Assembly: GCF_026626705.1 (NCBI RefSeq) | Contig: NZ_JAPNKC010000001.1 | Location: 9,938,001 to 10,002,000, forward strand | DNA: 64,000 nucleotides | From: Pyxidicoccus sp. MSG2 | GTDB lineage: Bacteria > Myxococcota > Myxococcia > Myxococcales > Myxococcaceae | Direction: 5' to 3' | Shown: positions 7,868 to 16,712 of the stretch, piece by piece | How positions within the stretch are numbered: position 1 is the stretch's first letter | Layout of the letters: every line of letters starts with the position of its first letter | Notes under the pieces: model-generated | What the model was told of the DNA's origin: nothing | The model's database searches: none | What the model saw: only the letters and a program-made list of their open reading frames with translations | Translations under genes and position numbers: made by a program

Positions 7868-9516
7868 GCCGCCCGCATCTTCTCGCCCTGGCCCTCGCGT
7901 GCGTCCTCGCCGCGTCCTGCAAGGAGCACGGTCACAGCCATGAGGGCGAGGCCGCCCATGGCCATGATGAAGGCCACGGCGCAGGGGCGCCCCACGGTCA
8001 CAACAAAGGCGGCGCTCAGGTTCCGGCGGGTGCGGCGGAGCCGGAGCGCCCGGACCTCTCCGTCACCGCGTACCAGGACGGCCTGGAGCTGTTCATGGAG
8101 TACCCGGCGCTGGTGGTGGGGCAGCCGTCGCCGCTCGTGGCCCACTTCACGGACGCGCGCAACCCGGACGGCTTCAAGGTGGTGACGAAGGGGAAGGTGA
8201 CGGCCACCTTGCGCTACGCGGATGGCTCCGAGGAGCGCTTCGTGGCGGAGAAGCTGCTGCGCGACGGCATCTTCAAGCCGGAGGTGCGGCCCACGAAGCC
8301 CGGCGAGGCCACGCTCACCCTACGGTTGGAGGGTGAGCAGGTGGCCGGCACGGTAGAGGCAGGCAAGGTGACGGTGTTCCCCTCCGTTGCCGCAGCCGTG
8401 GCCGCCGCTCCTCCCGAAGAGGCCGGCGAGCCCACGGTGCCATTCCTCAAGGAGCAGCAGTGGAAGACGCAGTACGCCACGGAGCCCGCCGAGGCGCGTG
8501 TCCTCCAGGGAGGTGTACGTGCCAACGGCGAGCTGAAGCCGGTGGCGGGCCAGGCCGCGGAGCTGTCCGCGCCCGTGGCGGGTCGAGTCCAGGTGGGCGG
8601 TCCGGTGCCGCACCTGGGGCAGGCAGTGAAGAAGGGCGACGTGCTCGTCAGGCTGGCGCCCACCACGGTGGTGGGCACGACGGATCTGTCCACCGTGGAG
8701 ATGGAAGCGGCGCGAGCCCGTGCCGAGCTGGGTCTGGCCGAGCGCGAGGTGACGCGGGCGGAGGAGCTGCTCGCGGCCAAGGCCATCCCCGAGAAGCAGC
8801 TCGACGCGGCCCGCGTGGCGCGGGAAGTGGCGGCGGCCCGGGCGTCGGCGGCGGAGCGCCAGCTCGCCCTCTACCGCGGCACGCAGAGCGGAGCGGGCGG
8901 CCCGGGTGGCGCGGCCTTCGAGCTGCGCTCTCCGCTGGAGGGCGTGGTGTCCTTCGCGGACGTGATGCCGGGGGCTGTGGTGGAGGCGGGCAAGCGGCTC
9001 GTGTCCGTCATCAACCCGTCGCGGCTGTGGCTGGAGGCGAAGGTGTACGAGGCGGACGCGCCCAGGGTGGAGCGCTCTCCGGGGGCGTCGTTCACGGTGG
9101 CGGGCTTCCCGCAGGAGTTCACCGTGGACGAGAAGACGGGTCGCCGTGTCGCGGTGGGCTCCGTGGTGGACCCCACCACGCGCACCGTGCCCGTGCTCTT
9201 CGAGCTGCCCAACCCCGACGGCGCCCTCAAGCCGGGCATGTTCGCCAAGGTGACGCTCTACACGGGCGAGACGCTGCGCGCGGTGGCCGTCCCCGAGTCG
9301 GCGGTGGTGGACGACAACGGCCGGCCCACCGTCTTCGTCATGGAGGGCGGCGAGTCCTTCTTCAAGCGCGCCATCCGCCCCGGCGTGCGCTCTGGCGGCT
9401 GGGTGCAGGTGCTGGACGGGGTGAAGGAGGGCGAGCGCGTCGTCTCGCGTGGCGCCTACGAATTGAAGCTGTCCACCGCCACCGGGGCCATCCCCGAGCA
9501 TGGCCACCAGCACTAG
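7864..9516 (+). CDS. RND efflux periplasmic adaptor (CzcB/CusB type) with His-rich N-terminus
   Basis: 550 aa. The N-terminus has a lipobox (VLAASC), followed by about eight His in residues 22-46 (EHGHSHEGEAAHGHDEGHG), typical of metal-type adaptors. Residues about 60-165 form a beta-rich N-terminal domain of the extended CzcB/CusB family. Next come the HlyD/lipoyl half-motifs (VAGRVQVGG and FELRSPLEGVV) flanking an alpha-hairpin rich in Glu/Ala, then beta-barrel and membrane-proximal domains (PGMFAKVTLYTGE, DGVKEGERVVSRGAY). It bridges the inner-membrane pump and the outer-membrane channel and may deliver periplasmic metal. It is translationally coupled to the OMF gene and lies 27 bp before the pump. 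Confidence 0.9.
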   Translation: MSRPHLLALALACVLAASCKEHGHSHEGEAAHGHDEGHGAGAPHGHNKGGAQVPAGAAEPERPDLSVTAYQDGLELFMEYPALVVGQPSPLVAHFTDARNPDGFKVVTKGKVTATLRYADGSEERFVAEKLLRDGIFKPEVRPTKPGEATLTLRLEGEQVAGTVEAGKVTVFPSVAAAVAAAPPEEAGEPTVPFLKEQQWKTQYATEPAEARVLQGGVRANGELKPVAGQAAELSAPVAGRVQVGGPVPHLGQAVKKGDVLVRLAPTTVVGTTDLSTVEMEAARARAELGLAEREVTRAEELLAAKAIPEKQLDAARVAREVAAARASAAERQLALYRGTQSGAGGPGGAAFELRSPLEGVVSFADVMPGAVVEAGKRLVSVINPSRLWLEAKVYEADAPRVERSPGASFTVAGFPQEFTVDEKTGRRVAVGSVVDPTTRTVPVLFELPNPDGALKPGMFAKVTLYTGETLRAVAVPESAVVDDNGRPTVFVMEGGESFFKRAIRPGVRSGGWVQVLDGVKEGERVVSRGAYELKLSTATGAIPEHGHQH

Positions 9517-9543
9517 CCCTCTTCCTTCCAAGGCACGACGAAG

Positions 9544-12500
9544 ATGAATCGTCTCATCCGCTGGTCCATCGACAACCGGCTGCTGGTGGTGGCCGCCTCC
9601 GTGGTGCTGCTGGTCCTGGGCTTCCAGGTCGCCCTGAGCATGCCGGTGGACGTCTTCCCGGACCTCACCGCGCCCACCGTCACCGTCCTCACCGAGGCCC
9701 ACGGACTGGCGCCCGAGGAGGTGGAGACGCTCGTCACCTTCCCCATTGAGACGGCCGTCAACGGCGCCACGGGGGTGCGCCGGGTGCGCTCGGCCTCGGG
9801 CGTGGGCATCTCCATCGTCTGGGTGGAGTTCGAGTGGGGCACGGACATCTACACCGCGCGCCAGGTGGTGAACGAGAAGCTCCAGCTCGTCGCCGCGCAG
9901 CTCCCGCCGGACGTGCCCCCTCCCTCCATGGCGCCCATTTCCTCCGTCATGGGGGAAATCCTCTTCCTTTCCGTCTCCTGGCAGGAGGACGCGTTGGCGA
10001 AGGACGCGGCGGGCCGCGAGGCGCAGATGATGGAGGCACGCGGCGCGGCGGACTGGGTGCTGCGCAAGCGCCTGCTGTCCGTGCCGGGCGTCTCGCAGGT
10101 GGTGCCGATTGGCGGCTCGGTGAAGCAGTACCAGGTGCTCCTGCGCCCGGAGGCCCTGCAAGCGCTCAATGTCTCCTTCGAGCAGGTGGCCACCGCCCTG
10201 CGCACGACGAACCACAACGCCTCCGGCGGCTTCTACGTGCAGGGTGGACAGGAGTACCTGCTGCGCGCCGTGGGGCGGGCGAAGGGCGTGGAGGACCTGG
10301 CGAGCACCGTCGTGACGGTGCGCGGGGGCGTGCCGATTACGGTGGGGCAGGTGGCCGACGTGCGGGTGGGGTCTCGTATCAAACGCGGCGAGGGCAGCGC
10401 CAACGCGGAGCCCGCCGTCATCCTCGCGGTGATGAAGCAACCGGATGCCAACACGTTGGCGCTGACCGAGCGGCTGGACGCGGTGCTGGACGAGGTGCAG
10501 CTCACGCTTCCGACTGGGATGGTGGTGGGCCGCAATATCTTCCGGCAGTCGGACTTCATCTCCGTGGCCGTGCACAACGTGTCGGTGGCGCTGCGGGACG
10601 GTGCCATCCTCGTGGCCGTCATCCTGCTCATCTTCCTGATGAACGCGCGGGCAACGTTCATCTCCCTCACCGCCATTCCCCTCTCGCTGGTCGCCGCGGT
10701 GCTGGTGCTCAAGGCGCTGGGCGTGACGCTCAACACCATGACGATTGGAGGGCTCACCATCGCCATTGGCGCGCTTGTGGACGACGCCATCATCGACGTG
10801 GAGAACGTCTTCCGGCGCCTGCGGGAGAATGCTCACCTGCCGGAAGGGCAGCGGCGGCCCGCGTTGGAGGTCATCTACCAGGCCTCGGTCGAGGTGCGGC
10901 AGGCCATCGTCTTCGCCACCCTCATCATCATCCTCGTCTTCCTGCCGCTCTTCTTCCTGTCGGGGCTGGAGGGACGGATGCTGGCGCCGCTGGGGCTGGC
11001 GTACATCGTGGCCATCGCCGCCTCGCTGGTGGTGGCCGTGACGCTGACGCCCGCGCTCTGCGCGTACCTGCTGCCCAATGCCAAGGCCCTGGGGGCGGAA
11101 GAGGGGCCCTTGCTGCGCTGGCTGAAGGCGCGCTACCGGCCCCTGCTGCTGTGGACGCTTGCACGGCCTCGCGCCATCCTCGCGGGAGCGGGTCTGGCGC
11201 TCGTGGCCACGCTGGCCGTCGTCCCGTTCCTCGGGCGCTCCTTCCTGCCCGAGTTCAACGAGGGCACCCTCACCCTCAACGTCGTCACCCTGCCGGGTAC
11301 CTCGCTGGAGGAGTCGGACAAGCTGGGCCGGAGGGTGGAGGAGGTGCTGCTGTCCTTCCCCGAGGTGGTGTCCACCTCCCGGCGTACCGGCCGGGCCGAG
11401 CTGGACGAGCACGCCCAGGACGTCAACGCGGCGGAGCTGGACGTGGGGCTGGACCTGTCAAAGGGCGAGCGCGGCAAGGAGGCGCTGCTGGAGGCGATGC
11501 GCAAGGCGCTGACCCAGGTGCCCGGCGTCATCGTCACCATCGGTCAGCCGCTCAGCCACCGCATCGACCACATGCTGTCGGGCACGCGGGCCAACATCGC
11601 GTTGAAGCTCTACGGTGACGACCTGGACCGGCTGCGCACGCTCGCCGAGCAGGTGAAGAAGGTGGCCGAGGCCACCCCGGGTGCGGTGGACGTGGCGATT
11701 GAGCAGCAGGTGGACATCCCCGAGCTGGAGATCCGCACGGACCGGGACGCGGTGGCGCGCTACGGCCTCACCACGGGCGAGGTGGCCGAGGCGGTGGAGC
11801 GGGCCTTCGCCGGGGAGACGGTGGGCACCGTGCTGGAAGGGCAGCGGGTGGTGGAGATTGCCGTGCGCCTGGATGACGCCTCGCGGGTGGACGTGGACGC
11901 CATCGCCGCCACCCTGGTGGACACGCCCGTGGGGCCCTCCATTCCACTGAAGATGCTCGCGAGCCTCACGCGCGAGTCGGGCCCCAACACCATCAGCCGC
12001 GAGGGTGTGCAGCGGAAGATGGTGGTGCAGGCCAACGTGGCGGGACGCGACTTGTCCGCGGTGGTGGACGACCTGCGGGCCCGCATCTCCAGCGAGGTGC
12101 CCATGCCGTCAGGCTACTACGTGGACTATGGCGGCCAGTTCGAGAGCGCCGAGGAGGCCACGCGCACCATCGCCTGGCTGAGCGTGGCGGTGGTGGTGGG
12201 TATCTTCCTGCTGCTGGTGGTGGCCTTCGGCTCGGTGCGCAACTCGCTGCTGACGCTCATCAACCTGCCCCTGGCCCTCATCGGCGGAGTGGTGGCGGTG
12301 GCGCTCACGTCCGGCGTGGTGAGCGTGGCGTCGCTGGTGGGCTTCATCACCCTGTTCGGCATCGCCACGCGCAACGGCATCCTCATGGTGAGTCACTACG
12401 AGCACCTGATGACGGAAGAGGGGAAGGGGCTTGCCGAGGCCGTGGTGCAGGGCTCGCTGGAGCGCCTGGCGCCCGTGCTGATGACGGCGCTGTGCGCGGG

Positions 12501-12660
12501 GCTGGCTCTGGTGCCGCTCGTCATCGCGGGCGACGAGCCGGGAAATGAGATTCAGGCGCCCATGGGCGTGGTCATTCTTGGGGGCCTGATGTCCTCCACC
12601 TTCCTCAACATGCTGGTGGTGCCGGTGCTCTTCCGTCGCTTCGGCCGGCGACTCATCTGA
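9544..12660 (+). CDS. Heavy-metal RND transporter (CzcA/CusA family), inner-membrane pump
   Basis: 1038 aa, full length for HME-RND pumps. Signatures are MNRLIRWSIDNRLLVV at the start, DVFPDLTAPTVTVLTEAHGLAPEEVE, the TM4 segment IGALVDDAIIDVENVFRRL with acidic proton-relay residues, and QPLSHRIDHMLSGTRANIAL in the periplasmic cleft, where CusA has NRIDML and CzcA has MRVDEM. The hybrid of His and Met here prevents a confident metal assignment (Cu/Ag versus Zn/Co/Cd). Twelve membrane helices are expected. The proton-driven tripartite complex formed with the two preceding genes would remove periplasmic metal. It converges with the SRPBCC gene 11 bp later. Confidence 0.93.
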   Translation: MNRLIRWSIDNRLLVVAASVVLLVLGFQVALSMPVDVFPDLTAPTVTVLTEAHGLAPEEVETLVTFPIETAVNGATGVRRVRSASGVGISIVWVEFEWGTDIYTARQVVNEKLQLVAAQLPPDVPPPSMAPISSVMGEILFLSVSWQEDALAKDAAGREAQMMEARGAADWVLRKRLLSVPGVSQVVPIGGSVKQYQVLLRPEALQALNVSFEQVATALRTTNHNASGGFYVQGGQEYLLRAVGRAKGVEDLASTVVTVRGGVPITVGQVADVRVGSRIKRGEGSANAEPAVILAVMKQPDANTLALTERLDAVLDEVQLTLPTGMVVGRNIFRQSDFISVAVHNVSVALRDGAILVAVILLIFLMNARATFISLTAIPLSLVAAVLVLKALGVTLNTMTIGGLTIAIGALVDDAIIDVENVFRRLRENAHLPEGQRRPALEVIYQASVEVRQAIVFATLIIILVFLPLFFLSGLEGRMLAPLGLAYIVAIAASLVVAVTLTPALCAYLLPNAKALGAEEGPLLRWLKARYRPLLLWTLARPRAILAGAGLALVATLAVVPFLGRSFLPEFNEGTLTLNVVTLPGTSLEESDKLGRRVEEVLLSFPEVVSTSRRTGRAELDEHAQDVNAAELDVGLDLSKGERGKEALLEAMRKALTQVPGVIVTIGQPLSHRIDHMLSGTRANIALKLYGDDLDRLRTLAEQVKKVAEATPGAVDVAIEQQVDIPELEIRTDRDAVARYGLTTGEVAEAVERAFAGETVGTVLEGQRVVEIAVRLDDASRVDVDAIAATLVDTPVGPSIPLKMLASLTRESGPNTISREGVQRKMVVQANVAGRDLSAVVDDLRARISSEVPMPSGYYVDYGGQFESAEEATRTIAWLSVAVVVGIFLLLVVAFGSVRNSLLTLINLPLALIGGVVAVALTSGVVSVASLVGFITLFGIATRNGILMVSHYEHLMTEEGKGLAEAVVQGSLERLAPVLMTALCAGLALVPLVIAGDEPGNEIQAPMGVVILGGLMSSTFLNMLVVPVLFRRFGRRLI

Positions 12661-12671
12661 CCGCGCAGTCG

Positions 12672-13331
12672 CTACGAGGCCGGTTCCTTCGCGCGCGAGC
12701 GCAGCACCGCGCCCAGCACCTCGGCCGTGTCCGGTGGGAGCCGGGCGAGGTGCGTGTAGAGCACGTCCTCCACCTGGGCCACCGTCTCCGCCGGCGCGCC
12801 GGCCTCACGCAGGCCGGCGAGCACCGTGTAGGCCGCCGCACCGAGCGGTCCGACGAAGCCTCGCGACTCCTCCCAGAACTCCTCGAAGCAGGGCACGGCG
12901 TCCCCGGCGGCGACGCGGACCAGCCGCCCCAGGCAGGCGCCCCACCAGGCGCGGTGGGCCTCCAGTGCCTCGGAGGTGGTGAAGGGGCCCTGGCGCACCT
13001 CCACGCGCGTGCCGCCATTCACGGGGCGCAGGGCGATGGCGGCGCGCGTCGCGTCCGCGCCGAGCCTTCCGCCCTCCCACGCCATCTCCAACTCGAGCCC
13101 CTCGCCCGGTGTCACCGAGAGAATCTGCCCGCGCTGCGTGAAGGGCGCACCGCTCGCGTCGATGAGGCTCACCTGGAACGGCTCGCCGGACGCCACGTCG
13201 CCGGTGGCACCCGTGCGGTGGCCTCCGGGAGGCGCGCCGTACCAGCGGCGCAGCCGGAAGGGGTCTCCGAAGGCCGCGAAGACTTCGTCCGGGCCCTGGG
13301 CCAGCCACACGTCCATCGTCAGCTCTCTCAT
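12672..13331 (-). CDS. SRPBCC / AHSA1-like domain protein
   Basis: 219 aa from ATG 13331, which overlaps the stop of the preceding oxygenase gene by 4 nt. The first 140 residues follow the START/AHSA1 ligand-binding fold: MDVWLAQGPDEVFAAFGDP, FRLRRWYG, GDVASGEPFQVSLID, GRLGADATRAAIALRP, and a C-terminal EAHRAWWGACLGRL helix. A further 75 residues form an Ala/Glu-rich helical extension not usual in AHSA1 proteins. Such proteins bind hydrophobic ligands or act as co-chaperone-like modules. No catalytic residues can be named. Co-transcription with a 2OG oxygenase suggests a shared pathway, but the substrate is unknown. Confidence 0.75.
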   Translation of the reverse strand: MRELTMDVWLAQGPDEVFAAFGDPFRLRRWYGAPPGGHRTGATGDVASGEPFQVSLIDASGAPFTQRGQILSVTPGEGLELEMAWEGGRLGADATRAAIALRPVNGGTRVEVRQGPFTTSEALEAHRAWWGACLGRLVRVAAGDAVPCFEEFWEESRGFVGPLGAAAYTVLAGLREAGAPAETVAQVEDVLYTHLARLPPDTAEVLGAVLRSRAKEPAS

Positions 13332-13975
13332 GCCATCCCCGCGCGGGTGCGAACCTCGAAGCGCGGGACGCCGGCCCGCAGGGACTGGGGGACGCGGTAC
13401 TGCTCCACCACCAGGCTGATGCGCGCCCCCGAGAGCGCCGGGGCGCCCGCGTCGATGGCGGCGACCTCGTGCGTGAGGTCCCCGCGGAACACCACCAGCG
13501 TGCGCGGCACGGGCTTCAGCGCCGCCACCCGGTTGCCCCGGTGGTACAGCCGCAGCTCTCCGCCCGAGAGCGTCTCCGGCACCTGGACATAGAGCACGCT
13601 CACCGCCACCGGACAGCCGATGCCGGCGCCGTAGAACTCCAGGCTCCGGTCGATGTGCGCGCCCACCCCGCGGCCCTCGCGCACCAGCAGCGGATTGAGC
13701 AGGAACGTGTCGCAGTCCGGCAGCAGCGCGGTGTCCAGGTAGGGCGCGAAGGCGGGGAACAGCGCCGTCACCTCCGGCAGGGCCTCCCGCTGGAAGGTGA
13801 TGGAGAAGCCATACGTCCCGGAGAATTGTCCGGACAGGTTGGAGTCGCCGAGCAGCGAGGAGCCGAGGATGGCCTCGCGGATGGCGTCGACCGTCGGGGG
13901 CGGCAGGGCCTCGGGCGTGCGGTGGACGAAGCTCTGGAGGCGGAAGGCTCCGCCCCAAGGTGGCTGGAAGCGCAT
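13328..13975 (-). CDS. 2-oxoglutarate/Fe(II)-dependent oxygenase (prolyl-4-hydroxylase-like)
   Basis: 215 aa from ATG 13975. The double-stranded beta-helix facial triad is visible: GAHIDRSLEF supplies His-x-Asp, RTLVVFRGDLTHEV supplies the distal His, and GARISLVVEQYR supplies the Arg that salt-bridges 2-oxoglutarate. The segment GGELRLYHRGNRVAALKP is the conserved strand pair between them. It would hydroxylate a protein or small molecule using O2 and 2-oxoglutarate; the substrate is not predictable. It is the first gene of a two-gene minus-strand operon and is divergent from the GAF histidine kinase. Confidence 0.8.
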   Translation of the reverse strand: MRFQPPWGGAFRLQSFVHRTPEALPPPTVDAIREAILGSSLLGDSNLSGQFSGTYGFSITFQREALPEVTALFPAFAPYLDTALLPDCDTFLLNPLLVREGRGVGAHIDRSLEFYGAGIGCPVAVSVLYVQVPETLSGGELRLYHRGNRVAALKPVPRTLVVFRGDLTHEVAAIDAGAPALSGARISLVVEQYRVPQSLRAGVPRFEVRTRAGMA

Positions 13976-14106
13976 GGGCGGACTCTAGCCCACCCTGGCG
14001 CCAGGCAGGCAGCGGCGCGGGTGGACCCGGCGAGCCGGAGGAACCCGTGTCTGCCTGCTTCTGTTCTGTGCGCCGTTCCCTGCCCATCTCTACGGGAAGG
14101 GTGGGG

Positions 14107-15927
14107 ATGACCATGCCGGGCGACGTCCAGAGCATCTTGCGCTCCCCCGAGCGACTGGCCGCGTTGCGCCGCACCGCCCTGATGGGCACCCAGGCCGAGG
14201 AGGCCTTCGACCGGCTCACCCGCCTGGCCTGTCGCATCCTCCGCGCCCCCATCGGCCTGGTGAGCCTGCTCGATGACAATCGTCACTTCTGCAAGAGCTG
14301 CATCGGCCTGCCGGAGCCCTGGCTGAGCCGGCGCGAGCTGCCGCTGTCGCACTCGCTCTGCAAGTACACCCTGGCTGCCGATGACCCCCTCGTGGTGACG
14401 GACGCCCGCGAGGACCCCGTGCTCCGCGAGTGCCTGGGCGTGAAGGAGATTGGTGCGGTGGCCTACGCGGGCGTGCCGCTCGTCAGCTCCGGGCAGACGC
14501 TGGGAGCGTTCTGCGTCCTCGACACCGTCCCGCGTCACTGGACGGAGGACGACCTCCACGTCCTGAGGGACCTCGCGGCCTCGGTGATGACCGAGGTGGA
14601 GCTGCGGGCCACGCGCGAGGTGGAGGTCGAGGCGAGGGCGGAGCACGCGCGCCGCGAGGAGGCGGAGGACGCGCGCCGGCGGATGGCGCTGCTTGCGGAC
14701 GCGGGCTCGCTGCTGGCGGACGTCTCCCGGAGCGAGGCCTCGCTCCAGCGGCTGGCCGAGCGAATCATCCCCGACCTGGGCGAGCTGTGCGTCGTGGAAC
14801 TGCTCGTCGACGACGGGCCCTTCTCCTCCGGCCCCTGGCTGGCCCACGTGGAGGCCTCGGGATTGGACCGGCTGCGCGCCGTGCTGTCCTCTCCGGATGC
14901 GCGGGACGCGTGGCGGGCCAGCGAGACGCCTGGGACTCTCCGGCTCTGTCTGGATGAAGTGCCTTCCGCTCGGAGGGGACTCGAGTCGTTCCTCCGACGG
15001 CTGGACGTGCGGTGCCTGCTGCGCGTCCCGGTGCTCACCGCCCATGGGCTGGACGGGTTGCTCACGGTGGGGCGCGGCTCGCGGGACGCGCGGCCCTACC
15101 AGGACGTGGAGGTGGAGGTGGCGCAGGCGCTCGCGGAGCGCATCGCCGTGGCGTTGGAGAACGCGCGGCTCCTCCAGAAGGTGCGCGAGGGCGTCCGCTC
15201 CCGCGACGAGTTCCTCTCCATCGCCGCGCACGAGCTGCGCACGCCGCTGACGCCCCTGAAGCTGCAGTTGGAGACACTCCGCCGCAGCGTGGCGGCCGCG
15301 GGCCTCGAGGACGCGCGGGTGATGCGCCACCTGGAGCGCTCGTCAGCCCAGGTGCAGCGCCTGGCCCAATTGGTGGAACGCCTGCTGGACGTGTCGCGCG
15401 TCGCCACCGGGCGGCTGGGGTTGCTGCTCGAGGAGCTGGACCTGTCCTCCCTGGCCACCGAGGTGACGGACCGCTTCCGAGAGGAGGCGGAGGCCGCGGG
15501 CAGTCGGCTGGAGGTCCACACCCCCGGCCCGGTGCGCGGCGTGTGGGACCAGCTCCGGCTGGAGCAGGTGCTGTCCAGCCTCCTGTCCAACGCCATCAAG
15601 TACGGCGCGAGCCGTCCCATCGAAGTGTCCGTGGAGGGGCACGGGGAGCTGGTGCGCCTGTGCGTGAGGGACCATGGCATCGGCCTCAAGCGCGAGGACA
15701 CGGGCCGCATCTTCGAGCGCTTCGAGCGCGCGGTGTCTCCCAAGCACTATGGCGGCATGGGGCTGGGGCTGTACGTGGCGAAGCAGATCATCGAGGCCCA
15801 TGGCGGCACCATCGTGGTGCGGAGCCAGCCGGGGCAGGGCTCGACCTTCACCGTGGTCCTTCCCACCCAGGTGCCGCCCCGGCAGCTCTCCGCGGAGCAG
15901 GGAGCGTCCGCCGCCTCGGGGGCATGA
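14107..15927 (+). CDS. GAF-domain sensor histidine kinase (orphan, soluble)
   Basis: 606 aa. Start ATG 14107 follows a purine-rich GGGAAGGGTGGGG; longer upstream starts lack coding character. Residues about 30-165 are a GAF domain (APIGLVSLLDDNRHFCKS, LPLSHSLCKYT, AYAGVPLVSSGQTLGAFCV). After a coiled-coil Glu/Arg linker, a second degenerate GAF-like region spans about 205-365. The HisKA box is AAHELRTPLTPLKL with the phospho-acceptor His at about 375. The HATPase domain shows SNAIKYGASRP, DHGIGL and GGMGLGLYVAKQI. No membrane helix and no receiver domain are present, so its response regulator is encoded elsewhere. The ligand is unknown. It is convergent with the B12-binding gene 10 bp away. 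Confidence 0.88.
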   Translation: MTMPGDVQSILRSPERLAALRRTALMGTQAEEAFDRLTRLACRILRAPIGLVSLLDDNRHFCKSCIGLPEPWLSRRELPLSHSLCKYTLAADDPLVVTDAREDPVLRECLGVKEIGAVAYAGVPLVSSGQTLGAFCVLDTVPRHWTEDDLHVLRDLAASVMTEVELRATREVEVEARAEHARREEAEDARRRMALLADAGSLLADVSRSEASLQRLAERIIPDLGELCVVELLVDDGPFSSGPWLAHVEASGLDRLRAVLSSPDARDAWRASETPGTLRLCLDEVPSARRGLESFLRRLDVRCLLRVPVLTAHGLDGLLTVGRGSRDARPYQDVEVEVAQALAERIAVALENARLLQKVREGVRSRDEFLSIAAHELRTPLTPLKLQLETLRRSVAAAGLEDARVMRHLERSSAQVQRLAQLVERLLDVSRVATGRLGLLLEELDLSSLATEVTDRFREEAEAAGSRLEVHTPGPVRGVWDQLRLEQVLSSLLSNAIKYGASRPIEVSVEGHGELVRLCVRDHGIGLKREDTGRIFERFERAVSPKHYGGMGLGLYVAKQIIEAHGGTIVVRSQPGQGSTFTVVLPTQVPPRQLSAEQGASAASGA

Positions 15928-15937
15928 AAGGGGGCGC

Positions 15938-16618
15938 TCATGGGAAGAGGAGGTGTCCGCCCGCTCTGTTTCGTGTCAGGTCCAGCAGCTCCTCGGAAGA
16001 TTGGAGCACGGACCAGGTGCCCTTCTCTTCGGGGACCAGGCTCCCGGCCGCACGCCCTCCCGCCACGAGCGGGATGTTCGGCGTCGTGCGGTGCAGCAGC
16101 TCCAGGGTGAACCGCGCGGCCTCGAGGCGCTCTGCCATGCAGACGGAGAGCCCGACGAAAGCGGGCTGCTCGCGGGCGACGAACACCGCCAGGTCCCGGG
16201 CGGGCGTGTCCGCCCCCAGGAAGCGCACGTGCCAGCCGTCGAGCGCCAGTATCTGGGCGACGAGCCGCGCCCCGAGGAGGTGCTGTTCGCCGGGCACGCA
16301 GGCGATGACGGCCCGGGGTCCGCCCTGGTGCCATCCGAGGCCGGGCAGCAACTGGGTCAGCAGCTCGCGCAGCAGCTCCGAGGCGGCATGCTCCTCCGCC
16401 ACCGTGATGACGCCGCCGCACCACCGGTCGCCCACGGCCTGCATGACGGGCCGGGCCAGCGCATCCACGAGGAACGCGGCGCCGCCATCTTCCATGTACC
16501 GCTGCACCGCCTCGAGCACCGTCCCGCTATTTCCCACGAGGAGCGCGTCCGCGACGACTTCGGGAGAAGGCAACACTGTAGGGGGCAAGGCACCCACCTC
16601 CTGGCACTCGGGTTCCAC
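15938..16618 (-). CDS. Stand-alone B12-binding protein with CarH-type W-x9-EH signature
   Basis: 226 aa from ATG 16618. Residues about 20-95 form the helical B12-cap (MetH_B12-like) domain, with RWCGGVITVAEEHAASE giving exactly W-x9-E-H, the signature of adenosylcobalamin photoreceptors such as CarH. Residues about 100-225 form the Rossmann B12-binding domain: GEQHLLGARLV (E-x-H-x-x-G, lower-axial His), VGLSVCM (S-x-x) and a VAGGRAAG phosphate loop. Unlike CarH or LitR it has no MerR-type DNA-binding domain. The residue after the signature Trp is Cys; in T. thermophilus CarH it is His132, which ligates cobalt after illumination. A light- or B12-sensing partner role is inferred. Confidence 0.8.
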   Translation of the reverse strand: MEPECQEVGALPPTVLPSPEVVADALLVGNSGTVLEAVQRYMEDGGAAFLVDALARPVMQAVGDRWCGGVITVAEEHAASELLRELLTQLLPGLGWHQGGPRAVIACVPGEQHLLGARLVAQILALDGWHVRFLGADTPARDLAVFVAREQPAFVGLSVCMAERLEAARFTLELLHRTTPNIPLVAGGRAAGSLVPEEKGTWSVLQSSEELLDLTRNRAGGHLLFP

Positions 16619-16712
16619 CTGGGAACGTGGGGGTGCTCACCGTCGGTGCAAAGCCCCGGCATGCTGAACATTCGGCTTGTGGTGGGGCGGGACATGCTGG
16701 AGCCTTGTTCCG

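Noticed and set aside
8320..11412. 1030-codon minus-strand frame across the RND adaptor and pump genes
   Set aside because: It crosses the border between two real plus-strand genes and has the His/Arg/Gly-rich look of an antisense shadow.
12672..14279. 535-codon minus frame joining SRPBCC and upstream DNA
   Set aside because: Its first half is out of frame with the 2OG oxygenase gene; only the part from ATG 13331 has a domain.
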